From Syntrophorhabdus sp. (GTDB lineage: Bacteria > Desulfobacterota > BSN033 > UBA1163), in the NCBI GenBank assembly GCA_020724025.1, contig DYHU01000003.1:1-47772 (forward strand): a DNA stretch of 47,772 bases, given 5' to 3'. The notes under the pieces were generated by a model that was not told the origin of the DNA, ran no database searches, and saw only the letters and a list, made by a program, of their open reading frames with translations. Each line of letters begins with the position of its first letter. Position 1 is the first letter of the stretch. The position numbers and the translations under genes were made by a program. Below, piece by piece: positions 15,635-24,870 of this stretch.

Positions 15635-16693
15635 TCAAGAAGAGATGTCCACTATTCCTTCGAACAAGCGGTAAATGAGTTCCGAGCGGGTTGTAGCATC
15701 CAGTTTCATGAAGATATGTTTTAGGTGTGTCCGAACGGTGGAGAAAGCAATGCCCAAGGCTGAGGCAATTTCCTGATCTGTCAGCCCTTTGAATACGAGT
15801 AGACAGATCTCAAACTCACGTGGACTTAATTGATGCCTCCTCGAAAGCAAATCTGCATCAATCTTTTCAGGGATTGAACGGTATGCCATCACTGCTGTAA
15901 GAGGCTTTGAATCCTGTGGAGAAAAAGTATGAATAGCAGATAGAAAAAATGGACCCCATTCTGTCTGGGAAAGGTTTTTTTTCATCAGAGAATAGATATG
16001 CTTATAGAAGGAGGAATATTCTGCATCAGACAGTTCCTCCTCTATCGTCTTGGCCTTATTGTTTCGGTAGAGAAGGTGACCAGCATCGTCAAAAAGGAAT
16101 AGGGCAATTTGAGTATTATCCAGCAGTTCGCGCCAAAGGTTGGCCATTCCCTGTGCTGTGGCTATCACCCTGACATTTCGCAACGCATTGCGAAAATGGG
16201 GCAGGATTGCATCCAGAAGCGCTGCTTCATGTTTCCCAAAGTCAGGTTGGTTCTTCGCTCTCCAGATCCGTAAGTCTCCAATATTTAAATCACCGTCGTA
16301 TGCATAAACGTTTATCCCATGATGAAGGCCATCTTTCATTAAGAAATCATTGAAGAACTCTGTCTTTTCCAATTCCTTCTGAGGCATAACTTCACAAACC
16401 AATGTAGCCCGGCGTCGTTTTTGTAAGGATGGCGTTATTGGATCGTGGAACTGGTAGTAGCTATCGTATCGCGCCAGATTGGCAGGGGTCATATTGAGAG
16501 CAACTACATGCTCGAAGACCTTTTGATCCTGATTCCAAATAAATGAAGCGAGAAAATCTGCGTTAAGGAGGCGTAGTAAGTCCTCGGAAATCTCCTTGCG
16601 GAGGGTATCTTGGTCCTGGGTTCTTGAAAGCTTTTCAAAAATCCTTAAAAGAAGTTTCACTTCGACCGATTTTAGATTCTGAAGTTCATTCCT
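15635..16693 (-). CDS. LuxR-family transcriptional regulator
   Basis: About 352 residues ending in a GerE/LuxR helix-turn-helix: LSPREFEICLLVFKGLTDQEIA, ALGIAFSTVRTHLKHIF and KLDATTRSELIYRL. The N-terminal part resembles a GAF/PAS-like sensory module (DTLRKEISEDLLRLLNADFLASFIW and the segment around IALFLFDDAGHLLYRN). No phosphorylatable receiver is evident. The amidase gene is directly downstream on the same strand, so it may be the target. The start is uncertain: ATG 16693 has no clear Shine-Dalgarno and a TTG at 16756 would add 21 residues. Confidence 0.82.
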   Translation of the reverse strand, partial: RNELQNLKSVEVKLLLRIFEKLSRTQDQDTLRKEISEDLLRLLNADFLASFIWNQDQKVFEHVVALNMTPANLARYDSYYQFHDPITPSLQKRRRATLVCEVMPQKELEKTEFFNDFLMKDGLHHGINVYAYDGDLNIGDLRIWRAKNQPDFGKHEAALLDAILPHFRNALRNVRVIATAQGMANLWRELLDNTQIALFLFDDAGHLLYRNNKAKTIEEELSDAEYSSFYKHIYSLMKKNLSQTEWGPFFLSAIHTFSPQDSKPLTAVMAYRSIPEKIDADLLSRRHQLSPREFEICLLVFKGLTDQEIASALGIAFSTVRTHLKHIFMKLDATTRSELIYRLFEGIVDISS

Positions 16694-16979
16694 CATTTTT
16701 GAAGTGATAAAAACTATAATAGATATTATTGAGTGGAGGTCTCTTGGAGACTGCAAACCTAAGACAAAATTGAATTTGTTTTTTTTAACCCTATATCTTT
16801 TTGAGAAATAGATTTTGCTTTATCTGCGGTTGGTTATAGGATGATGTGAAAGCCTCAATTTTGTTTAAAATGTATTGAATTTATAAGGAAAAGTCAATGA
16901 CAATTAAAATCGTTGACTTTTGGGTGGGATTTAACAAAAATAATATTAATTATATTTTGAAGAGAGGAGATGAAAATTC

Positions 16980-17420
16980 GTGGCTAAAGCAGAGGTGAAG
17001 ATCAGACCCATGGAACCGGAGGATATCAATGGGATTCTGGATGTGGACCGGAAGATCAGCGGCGTGCAGAGGGCCATCACTTATCGGGACCTGGTCAGAG
17101 AAGCGTTGGGTGGCGAGGTCGATGTGAGTTTTGTGGCCGAGATTGACAATCAATTTGTTGGGTTTGTCCTGGCCTACCTCACCTATGTCCGTGAACAGAT
17201 TTCCGAGGCCTGTGTCATCCAGATCTTCGGGGTTGACCCTAAATACCAGAAACAGGGCGTCGCCTCCAAACTCATCCAGGCGCTCATAGAGAAGTGTCGC
17301 ACCAAAAAGATAAAACTTATCCGCGTGATGCTCGATGAGCGGGATGGCGACTTGCAGGGCTTCTTCAAACGCCTTGGGTTTGATCGAGGCCGGTATGTAG
17401 ATTTCTCCAAGACTCTTTAA
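16980..17420 (+). CDS. GNAT family N-acetyltransferase
   Basis: A 146-residue acetyltransferase with the N-terminal IRPMEPEDINGIL and the acetyl-CoA-binding core IFGVDPKYQKQGVASKLIQALIE, followed by GFFKRLGFDRGR. It resembles the RimI-like branch, with an unknown substrate. The start is a GTG at 16980, with GAGGAG about 9 bp upstream; no ATG in frame is near. Repeat family B copy 3 begins 2 bp after the stop. Confidence 0.86.
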   Translation: MAKAEVKIRPMEPEDINGILDVDRKISGVQRAITYRDLVREALGGEVDVSFVAEIDNQFVGFVLAYLTYVREQISEACVIQIFGVDPKYQKQGVASKLIQALIEKCRTKKIKLIRVMLDERDGDLQGFFKRLGFDRGRYVDFSKTL

Positions 17421-17421
17421 A

Positions 17422-17589
17422 GATGGTCTCGTAAAAAGTCTGAGAAGGCTATTTTCTGTCATTCCTGCCCCGTAACATGGTACGGGGTAAACTCCAGCAG
17501 TCCCGCCAAAGGCGGGACAGTTTTTTCATGTAGTTAGAATTTTCTGGATTCCCGTTTTCACGGGAATGACGACTTTTTACGAGTTCATC
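17422..17589. repeat. Palindromic MITE-like repeat, family B copy 3
   Basis: The ends are GATGGTCTCGTAAAAAGTC and GACTTTTTACGAGTTCATC, identical in style to copies 1 and 2. An extra internal palindrome CCCGCCAAAGGCGGG accounts for the greater length. It occupies most of the gap between the GNAT and ComEC genes. Confidence 0.85.
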
Positions 17590-17626
17590 AAGTTTTGGAC
17601 ATAGATTTGTCCTGTGACGTCCGAAT

Positions 17627-20080
17627 TCAATCCTCCCTTTTTAAAAAAGTTTTAATCTCCACGTTTTCTCCATCTGTCATCACTGTAATGGCTCCATGCT
17701 TATCCGTTCTGAGTATCTTTGATCCCAATCGTTCATACCTCCCCATCACCTCCGGGTGAGGAAGCCGTCCGGTATTTCGTTCTCCGACGCTTAAAATCGC
17801 ATAGTCAGGTTTCACCTTTTCGAGAAAGATCGGACTGCTTGACGAGGAACTTCCGTGATGGGGGACTTTCAGGATATGAGCCCTGAGCGGATAACCTTTT
17901 CTCACCATCCGTTCCTCTGCCTCCTTTTCAGCATCTCCGGTTAAAAGCAGTACGATATTCTTAAACCTCAGCCTCATCACCAGGGACTGGTTGTTGAGGA
18001 AGGCGGGATTCCTATGACTCACAGGGCCGGGGCTTCGGGCCGGTGGATTAAGGATGGAGATCTCGACCCCATTAATCATCTGAGAATTTGTATTTTCATT
18101 GAGGGAGAACCGTTCTATTTTTCTCCTCTGAAGCGTCTCTTCTAACTGGAGATAGGATTCCGAATCCCCGCGGAGCCCACTGCTCCAGAACCGACCGATT
18201 GAAAATCGGGAGGCAATGAAATTTAAACCTTTCAGGTGGTCAGGGTCAGGATGGGTCAGGACGAGGGTGTCGATCCTTTGAATCTTCTTCTTCCAGAGAA
18301 AAGGTGCGATCGCATTCTTTCCGATATCGAAACGGTCCTCATGAAGACCTCCGCCGTCGATCAACATCCTCTTCCCCTTAGGAAATTCGACCAGAATGGA
18401 GTCTCCATGGCCCACATCGAGGAAGGTGATGTGGAGGTTTTTGCGAAAGGCATCCTTCAGGCTCCAGTAGGCCAAATCCGCGGCGAGAAGGATGCAAATT
18501 CCGACGAAGAGATATCTGATCTTTTTTCCTTTCCGGAGATGGACGCATAAGAAAAGGAGGAGATAGTAGAGGATGATTTCAAGGGCTGTAGGAGTGGGGA
18601 TATGGATGGATGCAAATGGAATGGAGGCGAAGAAGCCCACGACTTTGAGGAGAAGGGTCGCAAAGAATTGGTTCACCGTGATCAGAAGGCTGGCCAAGGG
18701 ATAGAAGAAAAAGGAGAAGAGGGAAGCGGTCAGGCTGATGGGGACGATGAGAAAGCCCACCCAGGGAATGGCAAAGAGATTGGCCAGAAATCCGATGAGA
18801 GAGACCCGGTTGAAATGGAGCGCAACAAAGGGCGCGGTTCCCAAGGTGGCGACCAGGGTGACGATGAGAGAGAGTCTCACATATTTCCAGACCTTCTGTC
18901 CCCATGAGGTTTCCGTGGGGATCGTCAGGCCTTCTCGTTTGAGATCCCGGAGGAGGCGCGGCGTGAGATAGAGAATCGAAAGGACGGCCAAAAAGGAGAG
19001 CTGGAAGGAGACATCGAAGAGGGAAGGAGGTGAAAAAAGGAGGATAAGAAAGGCCGCCAGGGCAAGGGTGTGGAGGAGATGTCTCTCTCTATCGAAAACG
19101 ATGGAGAGAAAGAAAATGATCACCATGATCGTTGCCCGTATCACGGAGATCCCTCCACCCGCGATGAAGGTGTAGAGGAGGAGGCAGGGAATTGTCAGGC
19201 CGGCCGCCCATTTTTTAACAGAGAGTGAGAGGAGAAGCAGCTCCGAACGCTTCATGACCCAGAGGAGCAAAGAGAAGGAAAGGAGAGCCACAATTCCGAT
19301 ATGGTCGCCTGAGATGGCCAGAAGGTGGGCGATCCCTGTGGCGACAAAATGCTCTCTCACCTCTTCGGGGATATTCCCTTGTTCCCCCAAGACGAGGGCC
19401 TGAAAGAGGGAAGAAGAAGGCGGTTTTCCTTCTTTTCCTAAAAAATCACGGATGTGATCCCTCCATGCTTCGATCCTCAGGAAGATGGGATTTTTAAAAC
19501 CCTCACCCACCTTGACCCACCTCTTCTCATCGGACAAAAATCCGATGACGTGGATCCTTTCAAAAGCAAGATGTCGCTCGTAGGAGAAGACACCCGGATT
19601 ATGAAATCCATGTGGCCGCTGAAGTCTGCAAAGAAAACGGAGGCGGTCCCCTAAATGGAGAGACCGGCTCTCCTCTTTCATAAAAAGGAGGAGATGACCT
19701 TCCACAGGGATGTGACGGTCTCCGGAGATCATCTTGTGGGATTTGATCAAAAGCTGGGTTCCGCTCTGAGTCCGCTGCGGGGAACGATCGATGATCCCCT
19801 CCAGCAGGATTTGTTGAGGACCAATGAAACGGGAGATGTGGGAGGAAGGATGGTTCGGATGGAAATAACTTTGCATCGAGAATATTCCGAGAAAAAAGAA
19901 GAAAGAGAGGGCAGCCCAGGAAGCCCATCGAATTCTTTTCAGAACGATCAGGAGGACCCAGAGTGCCAGAAGGATGAGGAGAAGGAACAGCCCTTGAGAA
20001 AAATAGGGGAGGTTAAAATGGCCCCCATAGAGCCCGATCGTATAGGCGATGAGGATGGGAATGAGAGGCAGGCGAAGCAT
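17627..20080 (-). CDS. comEC: ComEC/Rec2 DNA-uptake channel
   Basis: An 817-residue multi-pass inner-membrane protein. The N-terminal region holds hydrophobic segments and a DUF4131 stretch with the OB-like PVEGHLLLFMK. The central competence domain begins HLLAISGDHIGIVALL and has many helices. The C-terminal metallo-beta-lactamase domain starts ITFLDVGHGDSILVEFP, with LVLTHPDPDHLKGL as the metal motif and KVPHHGSS further on. ComEC passes single-stranded DNA through the membrane during transformation, and its lactamase-like domain is thought to degrade the other strand. No other competence genes are in the window. Confidence 0.93.
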   Translation of the reverse strand: MLRLPLIPILIAYTIGLYGGHFNLPYFSQGLFLLLILLALWVLLIVLKRIRWASWAALSFFFFLGIFSMQSYFHPNHPSSHISRFIGPQQILLEGIIDRSPQRTQSGTQLLIKSHKMISGDRHIPVEGHLLLFMKEESRSLHLGDRLRFLCRLQRPHGFHNPGVFSYERHLAFERIHVIGFLSDEKRWVKVGEGFKNPIFLRIEAWRDHIRDFLGKEGKPPSSSLFQALVLGEQGNIPEEVREHFVATGIAHLLAISGDHIGIVALLSFSLLLWVMKRSELLLLSLSVKKWAAGLTIPCLLLYTFIAGGGISVIRATIMVIIFFLSIVFDRERHLLHTLALAAFLILLFSPPSLFDVSFQLSFLAVLSILYLTPRLLRDLKREGLTIPTETSWGQKVWKYVRLSLIVTLVATLGTAPFVALHFNRVSLIGFLANLFAIPWVGFLIVPISLTASLFSFFFYPLASLLITVNQFFATLLLKVVGFFASIPFASIHIPTPTALEIILYYLLLFLCVHLRKGKKIRYLFVGICILLAADLAYWSLKDAFRKNLHITFLDVGHGDSILVEFPKGKRMLIDGGGLHEDRFDIGKNAIAPFLWKKKIQRIDTLVLTHPDPDHLKGLNFIASRFSIGRFWSSGLRGDSESYLQLEETLQRRKIERFSLNENTNSQMINGVEISILNPPARSPGPVSHRNPAFLNNQSLVMRLRFKNIVLLLTGDAEKEAEERMVRKGYPLRAHILKVPHHGSSSSSSPIFLEKVKPDYAILSVGERNTGRLPHPEVMGRYERLGSKILRTDKHGAITVMTDGENVEIKTFLKRED

Positions 20081-20215
20081 TCCGGTTATCTCCGCCCCAG
20101 TGGGATCAAATTTTCAAAGATGATTCAAAATAATGAATATCAGAGATCTTTGTCAAGGAGAAAATGGGGGTTTCCCCCTCCCCAGGCCCAACACTCTAAG
20201 ACTTCGTTTGTTGTA

Positions 20216-20305
20216 CTATTCCGTTTTGCCTCGCCTTAATGGAAGCGAACGAACTCTTGATTTCTCCTCTGTAGGGGAAAGATTCATGTCGATCAGAATC
20301 TTCAT
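20216..20305 (-). pseudogene. DUF5615 (PIN-like) toxin, truncated after 11 residues
   Basis: ATG at 20305 overlaps the stop of the DUF433 gene (ATGA), as in intact pairs. The first residues MKILIDMNLSP match the beginning of DUF5615 PIN-like toxins with their conserved Asp. The frame then diverges and stops at 20216. The remainder of the toxin is lost, apparently by a deletion between here and the comEC side. Confidence 0.6.
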
Positions 20306-20532
20306 GCGGTAATAACCGGAACGTCTATCTCCTCAACTCGCCATGCAGCGTAGGTGAGGGCCTGATCAATATCTTCCGGCTCAAGGTATGGATATAACTT
20401 CAGTATCTCATCCCTGGTCCGTCCGGCTGCAATCAGACCCACAATCGTCCCTACGGTGACACGGAGTCCGCGAATGCAGGGTTTTCCGTCCATGACTTGT
20501 TGATTAAAAGTGATTCGGTCGAGAGTCTTCAT
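20302..20532 (-). CDS. DUF433 antitoxin (orphaned)
   Basis: A 76-residue DUF433 protein with DRITFNQQVMDGKPCIRGLRVTV and the helix-turn-helix-like EILKLYPYLEPEDIDQALTYA. DUF433 proteins usually act as antitoxins to DUF5615 PIN-like ribonucleases. Here the partner is only a stub, so the antitoxin is orphaned. The start at 20532 follows GGGGAGGT. The second, intact pair at 20977-21584 may make this one redundant. Confidence 0.8.
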   Translation of the reverse strand: MKTLDRITFNQQVMDGKPCIRGLRVTVGTIVGLIAAGRTRDEILKLYPYLEPEDIDQALTYAAWRVEEIDVPVITA

Positions 20533-20559
20533 ACTTACCTCCCCATCTATGAAATAGGA

Positions 20560-20976
20560 TAGCACGAAATGAAACTGAACTCCATATCTTCCTTCCAACC
20601 CGGAATTGGGGATGCTTCCCTTCCAACCTATCCCACGCCTCTAAAACGAGGCGGAGAGTGCGGTATTCGCCGAATTCCCAGTCCTCTTTTATTTAAAGGT
20701 GCGGAAGGTTTCGCCAGGGAAAACCCTTCTTTTCGAATGTTTAAATTCCGAATTCCCTGCCTGCGGCAGGCAGGCGCAATCCGCATAGAAAGATTTGTTT
20801 TAAAATGGTTTCCATTCCGCATTCCGAAATCCGCAATCTCTCCGAGCCAGAGGGCTCTCTGAGCCGGAGGCCGCATTCCGCATTTGAATGGGCCAACTTT
20901 TTTATGGATGCCACACATCCTTCCTATTGTAAATGCATGTTTGCAAGACCTGAGCCCCTGTTTTTTCAGGCTGACC
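20560..20976. repeat. Gene-free repeat-rich tract
   Basis: Degenerate repeated phrases such as ATTCCGAAATCCGCAATC, GAGCCAGAGGGCTCTCTGAG and CCTGCCTGCGGCAGGCAGG occupy this stretch, plus the GGGCCAACTTTTTTATGG motif at 20881-20914. It shares phrases with 23092-23362. I see no credible gene. Confidence 0.6.
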
Positions 20977-21336
20977 TTAAGGTGCGTGGCTAATACGGAT
21001 ACGGCCGGGTTGGACAGTAACAAAGGAGCCAGCTAATTTTTCACCTTGCTGCTTCACCAAATTGAGAACATCTCTTGAAATCTGCTTGCGGGCAAAAGTT
21101 GGGAATCGAAGGAAAATCACACCCAGCGTTTCTTGACCGTGGGAATAGACTAACCGACCAAAATCCTTATCTTCAGTCAATAAAATTCTTTCTTCACGGA
21201 GAGCAAGTCCGATGACCTCCGAGTCCTCGGCTCTTGGAGTACTCTCTGAAATACAAAGGACATCAAATCCGGCTCTCCTAAGGGCACGGACCACAGCGAA
21301 GTCGCAGCTTTCATCGGCGAGGAAGCGCATCGTCAT
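20977..21336 (-). CDS. DUF5615 PIN-like toxin
   Basis: A 119-residue PIN-like protein, usually the toxin (ribonuclease) of DUF433 modules. Acidic positions expected of the PIN active site are visible in FLADESCDFAVV, STPRAEDSEVI and LLTEDKDFGRLV. The start overlaps the antitoxin stop by ATGA (21333-21336). It is complete in length, unlike the stub at 20216. Confidence 0.85.
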   Translation of the reverse strand: MTMRFLADESCDFAVVRALRRAGFDVLCISESTPRAEDSEVIGLALREERILLTEDKDFGRLVYSHGQETLGVIFLRFPTFARKQISRDVLNLVKQQGEKLAGSFVTVQPGRIRISHAP

Positions 21337-21584
21337 TTCCTGGCTGCTCGTCTGGGAAAGCCCAAAATGAGCGTGTCCTCATGAGCCAATGTATCAGCCG
21401 CATATCGGATGGCAGCCTGGATATCTTCTTTGGTGAGCCTGGGATAGGCTTCCAAAAGCTCTCTTTCTTTCGCCCCTTGACTTAGCTTTCTGAGAATAAG
21501 TTCCACCGGAATTCGGGTCCCCCGGATTACAGGTTTGCCCATCATTACCTTCGGATTAATCTCAATTCGGTCAGTAATGGTCAT
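21333..21584 (-). CDS. DUF433 antitoxin
   Basis: An 83-residue DUF433 protein (DRIEINPKVMMGKPVIRGTRIPVELI, then LEAYPRLTKEDIQAAIRYAADTL) translated first in a two-gene operon with the DUF5615 toxin. It probably neutralises the toxin and may autorepress through its HTH-like half. Some 390 bp upstream to the NERD gene hold only degenerate repeats. Confidence 0.85.
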   Translation of the reverse strand: MTITDRIEINPKVMMGKPVIRGTRIPVELILRKLSQGAKERELLEAYPRLTKEDIQAAIRYAADTLAHEDTLILGFPRRAARK

Positions 21585-21973
21585 ATCAAACCTCCACTTT
21601 CTCTTAAAATAACGACAAGAAGGTCTTTCCTATAGAGGTATGATACAAAAGAGAGAGGGAATTGGCAAGCTTTAAGAAGTCGACAGCGCACCTTGCCGGC
21701 CAGTCAGAAGGGTTGGAGCTATTGACTTAAATATTCAGTCAATAGCTACTCACGACCCGGTGACCCCACGGCTCAACGATTTACCGTAATCAGGATTCCC
21801 TGCCTACCGGCCCCGGTCCCGACCGAGGGCGGGGCAGGCAGGAGCATTCCGCATAAGAAGATACTTCTTTTCAAATGCTTCAAATTCCGAAATCCGCAAT
21901 CCGCATTCCGCATTTGAATGGGCCAACTTTTTATGGATGACACCCTGTCCTTGTAACCCCTCCTCATTGAGAA
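21585..21973. repeat. Gene-free tract with degenerate repeats
   Basis: It contains CCGCAATCCGCATTCCGC phrases, a GGGCAGGCAGG palindrome fragment and the GGGCCAACTTTTTATGG motif at 21911-21943. No gene is seen. Confidence 0.55.
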
Positions 21974-22773
21974 CTAATACGGGTTGAAGCCCTGGGCATG
22001 TGCCCTTATGTAACGAGCCAAATGATAGGAAGCCATGTGCAAATCGCTTTCATTGATCCGGGTAGGCTCGTGTTGAATGAATGAGGGTAAGACTTGAGGG
22101 TTCAGAACCCAGACAGAAGATCCCTTTGGGAAGGGCTCCACGAACCATCCGGGGAACAACACAACGGGCCTGACAGGGAACTCCTTCCCGGTGCTGGCGC
22201 GAAGCATTTCGGCAAGCCATTTTGCGTTGCCCAGGGCTTGGGTGACTGGATTACGTTGAGGCTCAAACCCATTGACCAGAAGCGTTTTCCCGTCAAAGGT
22301 GACGGATGACGATCCCTTTGCAGGTTTGCTGTGCGTTTTGGTTTCCACAACGAAGACGCCTCGACTCGATAGAACGACATGGTCGAGGTTGAAGCCATCA
22401 CCTACTAAATCATGGAAGACAATAGCACCTTCATTTTTTACCACATCGAGTTGCTCGGCGACAGCCCTCTCGCCGTCCCGGCCTAACTTCAGCCGCCGTA
22501 CCTCCTTCGCGGTCTGCCTAAACGCAAATATACAGTACACAATCACAACAATTGCCACAGCAAACAATAGCCACGGATTAGGCTGAGAGTGTGTGAAGAC
22601 TTGTATCCAAGCGCCCATAGCGAGGAGAAAGAAACCGAATGCAAACAGGGTGTAATTAAACTGCTTCTCATTTAAAAGGCGATTAATTTGCTCATCTATA
22701 GATTGCCCCGGAAGCCTCAGGAGAGGCTCCTTTAGGGGCGACTTGGAAGTTGATTTTTGCTCGGCACACTCAT
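21974..22773 (-). pseudogene. NERD-domain protein, N-terminal frameshift
   Basis: The C-terminal 214 residues form an open frame with one membrane helix (WLLFAVAIVVIVYCIFAF) and a NERD nuclease-related domain (GERAVAEQL, DGFNLDHVVLSSRG, VFVVETKTHSKP with the D...E-x-K pattern). The natural start appears to be ATG 22773, preceded by AAAGGAG, giving MSVPSKNQLPSRP. One base missing in the C-run at 22735-22738 (plus-strand GGGG) throws that frame off; restoring it joins to LKEPLLRLPGQ and a second N-terminal helix, for 266 residues. Assembly error is possible. NERD proteins are linked to DNA processing and defence contexts. Confidence 0.7.
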
Positions 22774-23091
22774 TGGCGTACTCCTTTGTGTCCTTTGCCC
22801 ACCGCTTTATGCGCTATGTTAATAGAGTAGGGCCAACCTTTTTATGGATGACACCGACGAACAACAATACCGACTTACCAATGCCTCACCTCAGAGCGAT
22901 CTAAGCATCCCCTCTTACCCGCTGCATGGTTGCCCCTACTACACCAGAAATAGATCATGCTGACAATAATAAGCATTTTTTGTGCCAGAATAGTTTGTTT
23001 ATAACTTTTTGATTTAAAAGGTTTCTTACTGGTAGGCAAATTTGAGCTGGCCAAAAATTGGCCAAAAATGTCCTAAACCGGGACGGCTCGA
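22774..23091. other. Gene-free stretch
   Basis: Between the NERD gene and the first direct repeat I see no gene. It holds a third GGGCCAACCTTTTTATGG motif (22830-22855) and a short tandem TGGCCAAAAAT near 23048. Confidence 0.5.
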
Positions 23092-23362
23092 GGGGACTTA
23101 GTTGAATTCTTTCACTTATTTTTCCTTATGGAAATCTTATCCCCCCTCCCCCTTCAATTGTTCTGGAACCTGCCAAATGCTGATTGCCGAATGCGGCCTC
23201 CGGCTCAGGCTCCGCCCCAGCCTCCGGCTCAGAAGAGCCTCTGGTTCGGAGAGAAGGGCTTCTGCCCCGGAGGGAGAGCCTCTGGCTCGGAGAGATTGCG
23301 GATTGTAAAAACATACAAAAATCATTCATCCAACTGAATCCCACCAACATCCCGCACCCTCC
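23092..23362. repeat. Direct repeat DR-271, copy 1
   Basis: Colinear without gaps to 25432-25702 (constant offset 2340). The central part from about 23203 to 23350 is essentially identical. It contains GCTCAGGCTCCGCC and GAGAGCCTCTGGCTCGG phrases that also occur in the tract at 20560-20976. Together the copies bracket MITE-A copy 2 and the Fic gene. Confidence 0.85.
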
Positions 23363-23373
23363 CCCATTTTAAT

Positions 23374-23618
23374 CTGATCCTTACCCATAAATGGGGGCGC
23401 TGGACACAAGGGTTAAGTTTAATGTTGTTAACAGGTTGATATCATTATTAATTTTTAAGTTTGTCATTCCTGCGGAAGCAGGAATCCAGATGTTTCTATT
23501 GGTCCTGGATTCCCGTTTTCACGGGAATGACACCAAAATACGAAATGCAAAACCTTCAATTACACCGGTCATGCCCCCTTCCTTGTGCCCAGCCACCTGA
23601 CTTATGGGACACGGTCAG
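23374..23618. mobile_element. MITE family A copy 2 (245 bp, inverted relative to copy 1)
   Basis: Almost identical to the reverse complement of 13492-13736, again 245 bp. It is flanked on each side by a different 9-bp direct repeat, CATTTTAAT (23365-23373 and 23619-23627), which proves independent insertion. No transposase is inside, so it must be mobilised in trans. Confidence 0.9.
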
Positions 23619-23784
23619 CATTTTAATGGGGAGGGAAAAAGGGTGATAGGATCATAATTCCATTTCGTGATCCTATTAATCGCTCCATGATCGAATTCGT
23701 TCCTACTCTTCTCCTTTTCATCCCAACCCCCCCGCGTTAAGGGGGAGGGCAAAGGTAGTTTAGGAAAGGGAGGGGCTGAGTAGT

Positions 23785-24870
23785 TTAGTTATTACCACGT
23801 TTATTACCACGTTTAATGATCTTATTACCACGTTTCTCCCAAAGAGCCTTCCGGCCAGTTCCTTTGCAGAGAAGTCTCCCATTGTCACGGAGTCGATTTA
23901 AAACCACGCGTATCATATCCCTGCTGACGGAAAGACATGCCTGCTCCAATTCTGATATGGAAAAAGTTGACGGGAGTCTTTCGATTGCATGTTCAATCAG
24001 GGCCGTTTTAGCTCCCCGAGCCTTTGTTATGGTTCCTACCCGTTCTTCAAATTCACGGCAGGCTTTAATTAGCGTACCCAAGAAATACTCCCACCATGGC
24101 TTCAACCGGTGTTGTCCTTGGCGCCAACCCGTAGAGGACATTTGGAGTGCTTCGTAATATGTTTCCTTGGATTGCTCGATGATACGCTCCAAACTAATGT
24201 AACGACCCACCTCAAAATCACATTGATGCAGAAGGAGAAGGGTCAGGAGCCTTGAAACTCTTCCATTTCCATCGGCGAAAGGATGGATGCACAGGAAATC
24301 CAGAATGAATGCAGGGATCAATAAGAGGGGGCTAACCTTTCGTTCATCCCATGATCGGTTAAATCGAACACATAACTCCTTCATGTAAAAAGGAGTCTCA
24401 CTTGCCGCAACCGGAATGAAACGTGTAACCCATCGACCATCGGGCAGCCTCTCTTCAATGGTATTGTCCCTCCTTTTCCAAAGGCCAGCGGGAACATCAG
24501 TTTGAGCGTAAATTTCCCGATGGAATAAAAGAATAGTCTCTTCGCTAATTTCAAATTTCTGTGGGGTTGTATGGATTTGTGATAGAACATTTCTATACCC
24601 AAGGACCTCTGCCTCTGACCGGTCTTTAGGGTTCTCCGGATGAAGCATCAATTCCCTGAACCGTTCTGGTGCAACTGTCACTCCTTCAATTCTATTTGAG
24701 GATTCAGTACTTTCAATGATAGCCACTCGCCGAAGAGATTCCAACACTTGCGGCGTTTGATGACGAAACAGATCTTGTCGTCCTTTAAACTCACCCAGGA
24801 TCTGAATCATTCCTCCCATCTCAATAGGGATCGCCTGCTGTTCAAGAAATTCACGGTCTAATGATTTCAT
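23785..24870 (-). CDS. Fic-domain AMP transferase, self-inhibited class II
   Basis: A 361-residue Fic protein that would transfer AMP (or another nucleotide group) to a target hydroxyl. The Fic motif HPFADGNGRVSR starts at His196. An inhibitory helix SSNRIEG (residues 57-63) precedes it, as in class II Fic enzymes that block their own ATP site. A C-terminal winged-helix-like segment follows. The last residues repeat KRGNK, encoded by a 12-bp repeat ATTACCACGTTT three times at 23791-23835. The start 24870 is coupled by ATGA to a small upstream ORF; an extension to 24969 is possible. Confidence 0.85.
   Translation of the reverse strand: MKSLDREFLEQQAIPIEMGGMIQILGEFKGRQDLFRHQTPQVLESLRRVAIIESTESSNRIEGVTVAPERFRELMLHPENPKDRSEAEVLGYRNVLSQIHTTPQKFEISEETILLFHREIYAQTDVPAGLWKRRDNTIEERLPDGRWVTRFIPVAASETPFYMKELCVRFNRSWDERKVSPLLLIPAFILDFLCIHPFADGNGRVSRLLTLLLLHQCDFEVGRYISLERIIEQSKETYYEALQMSSTGWRQGQHRLKPWWEYFLGTLIKACREFEERVGTITKARGAKTALIEHAIERLPSTFSISELEQACLSVSRDMIRVVLNRLRDNGRLLCKGTGRKALWEKRGNKIIKRGNKRGNN

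Noticed and set aside
23102..23372. Arg/Ser/Pro-rich ORFs in the direct repeats
   Set aside because: They appear in several frames and both strands of a low-complexity repeat, which indicates non-coding DNA.
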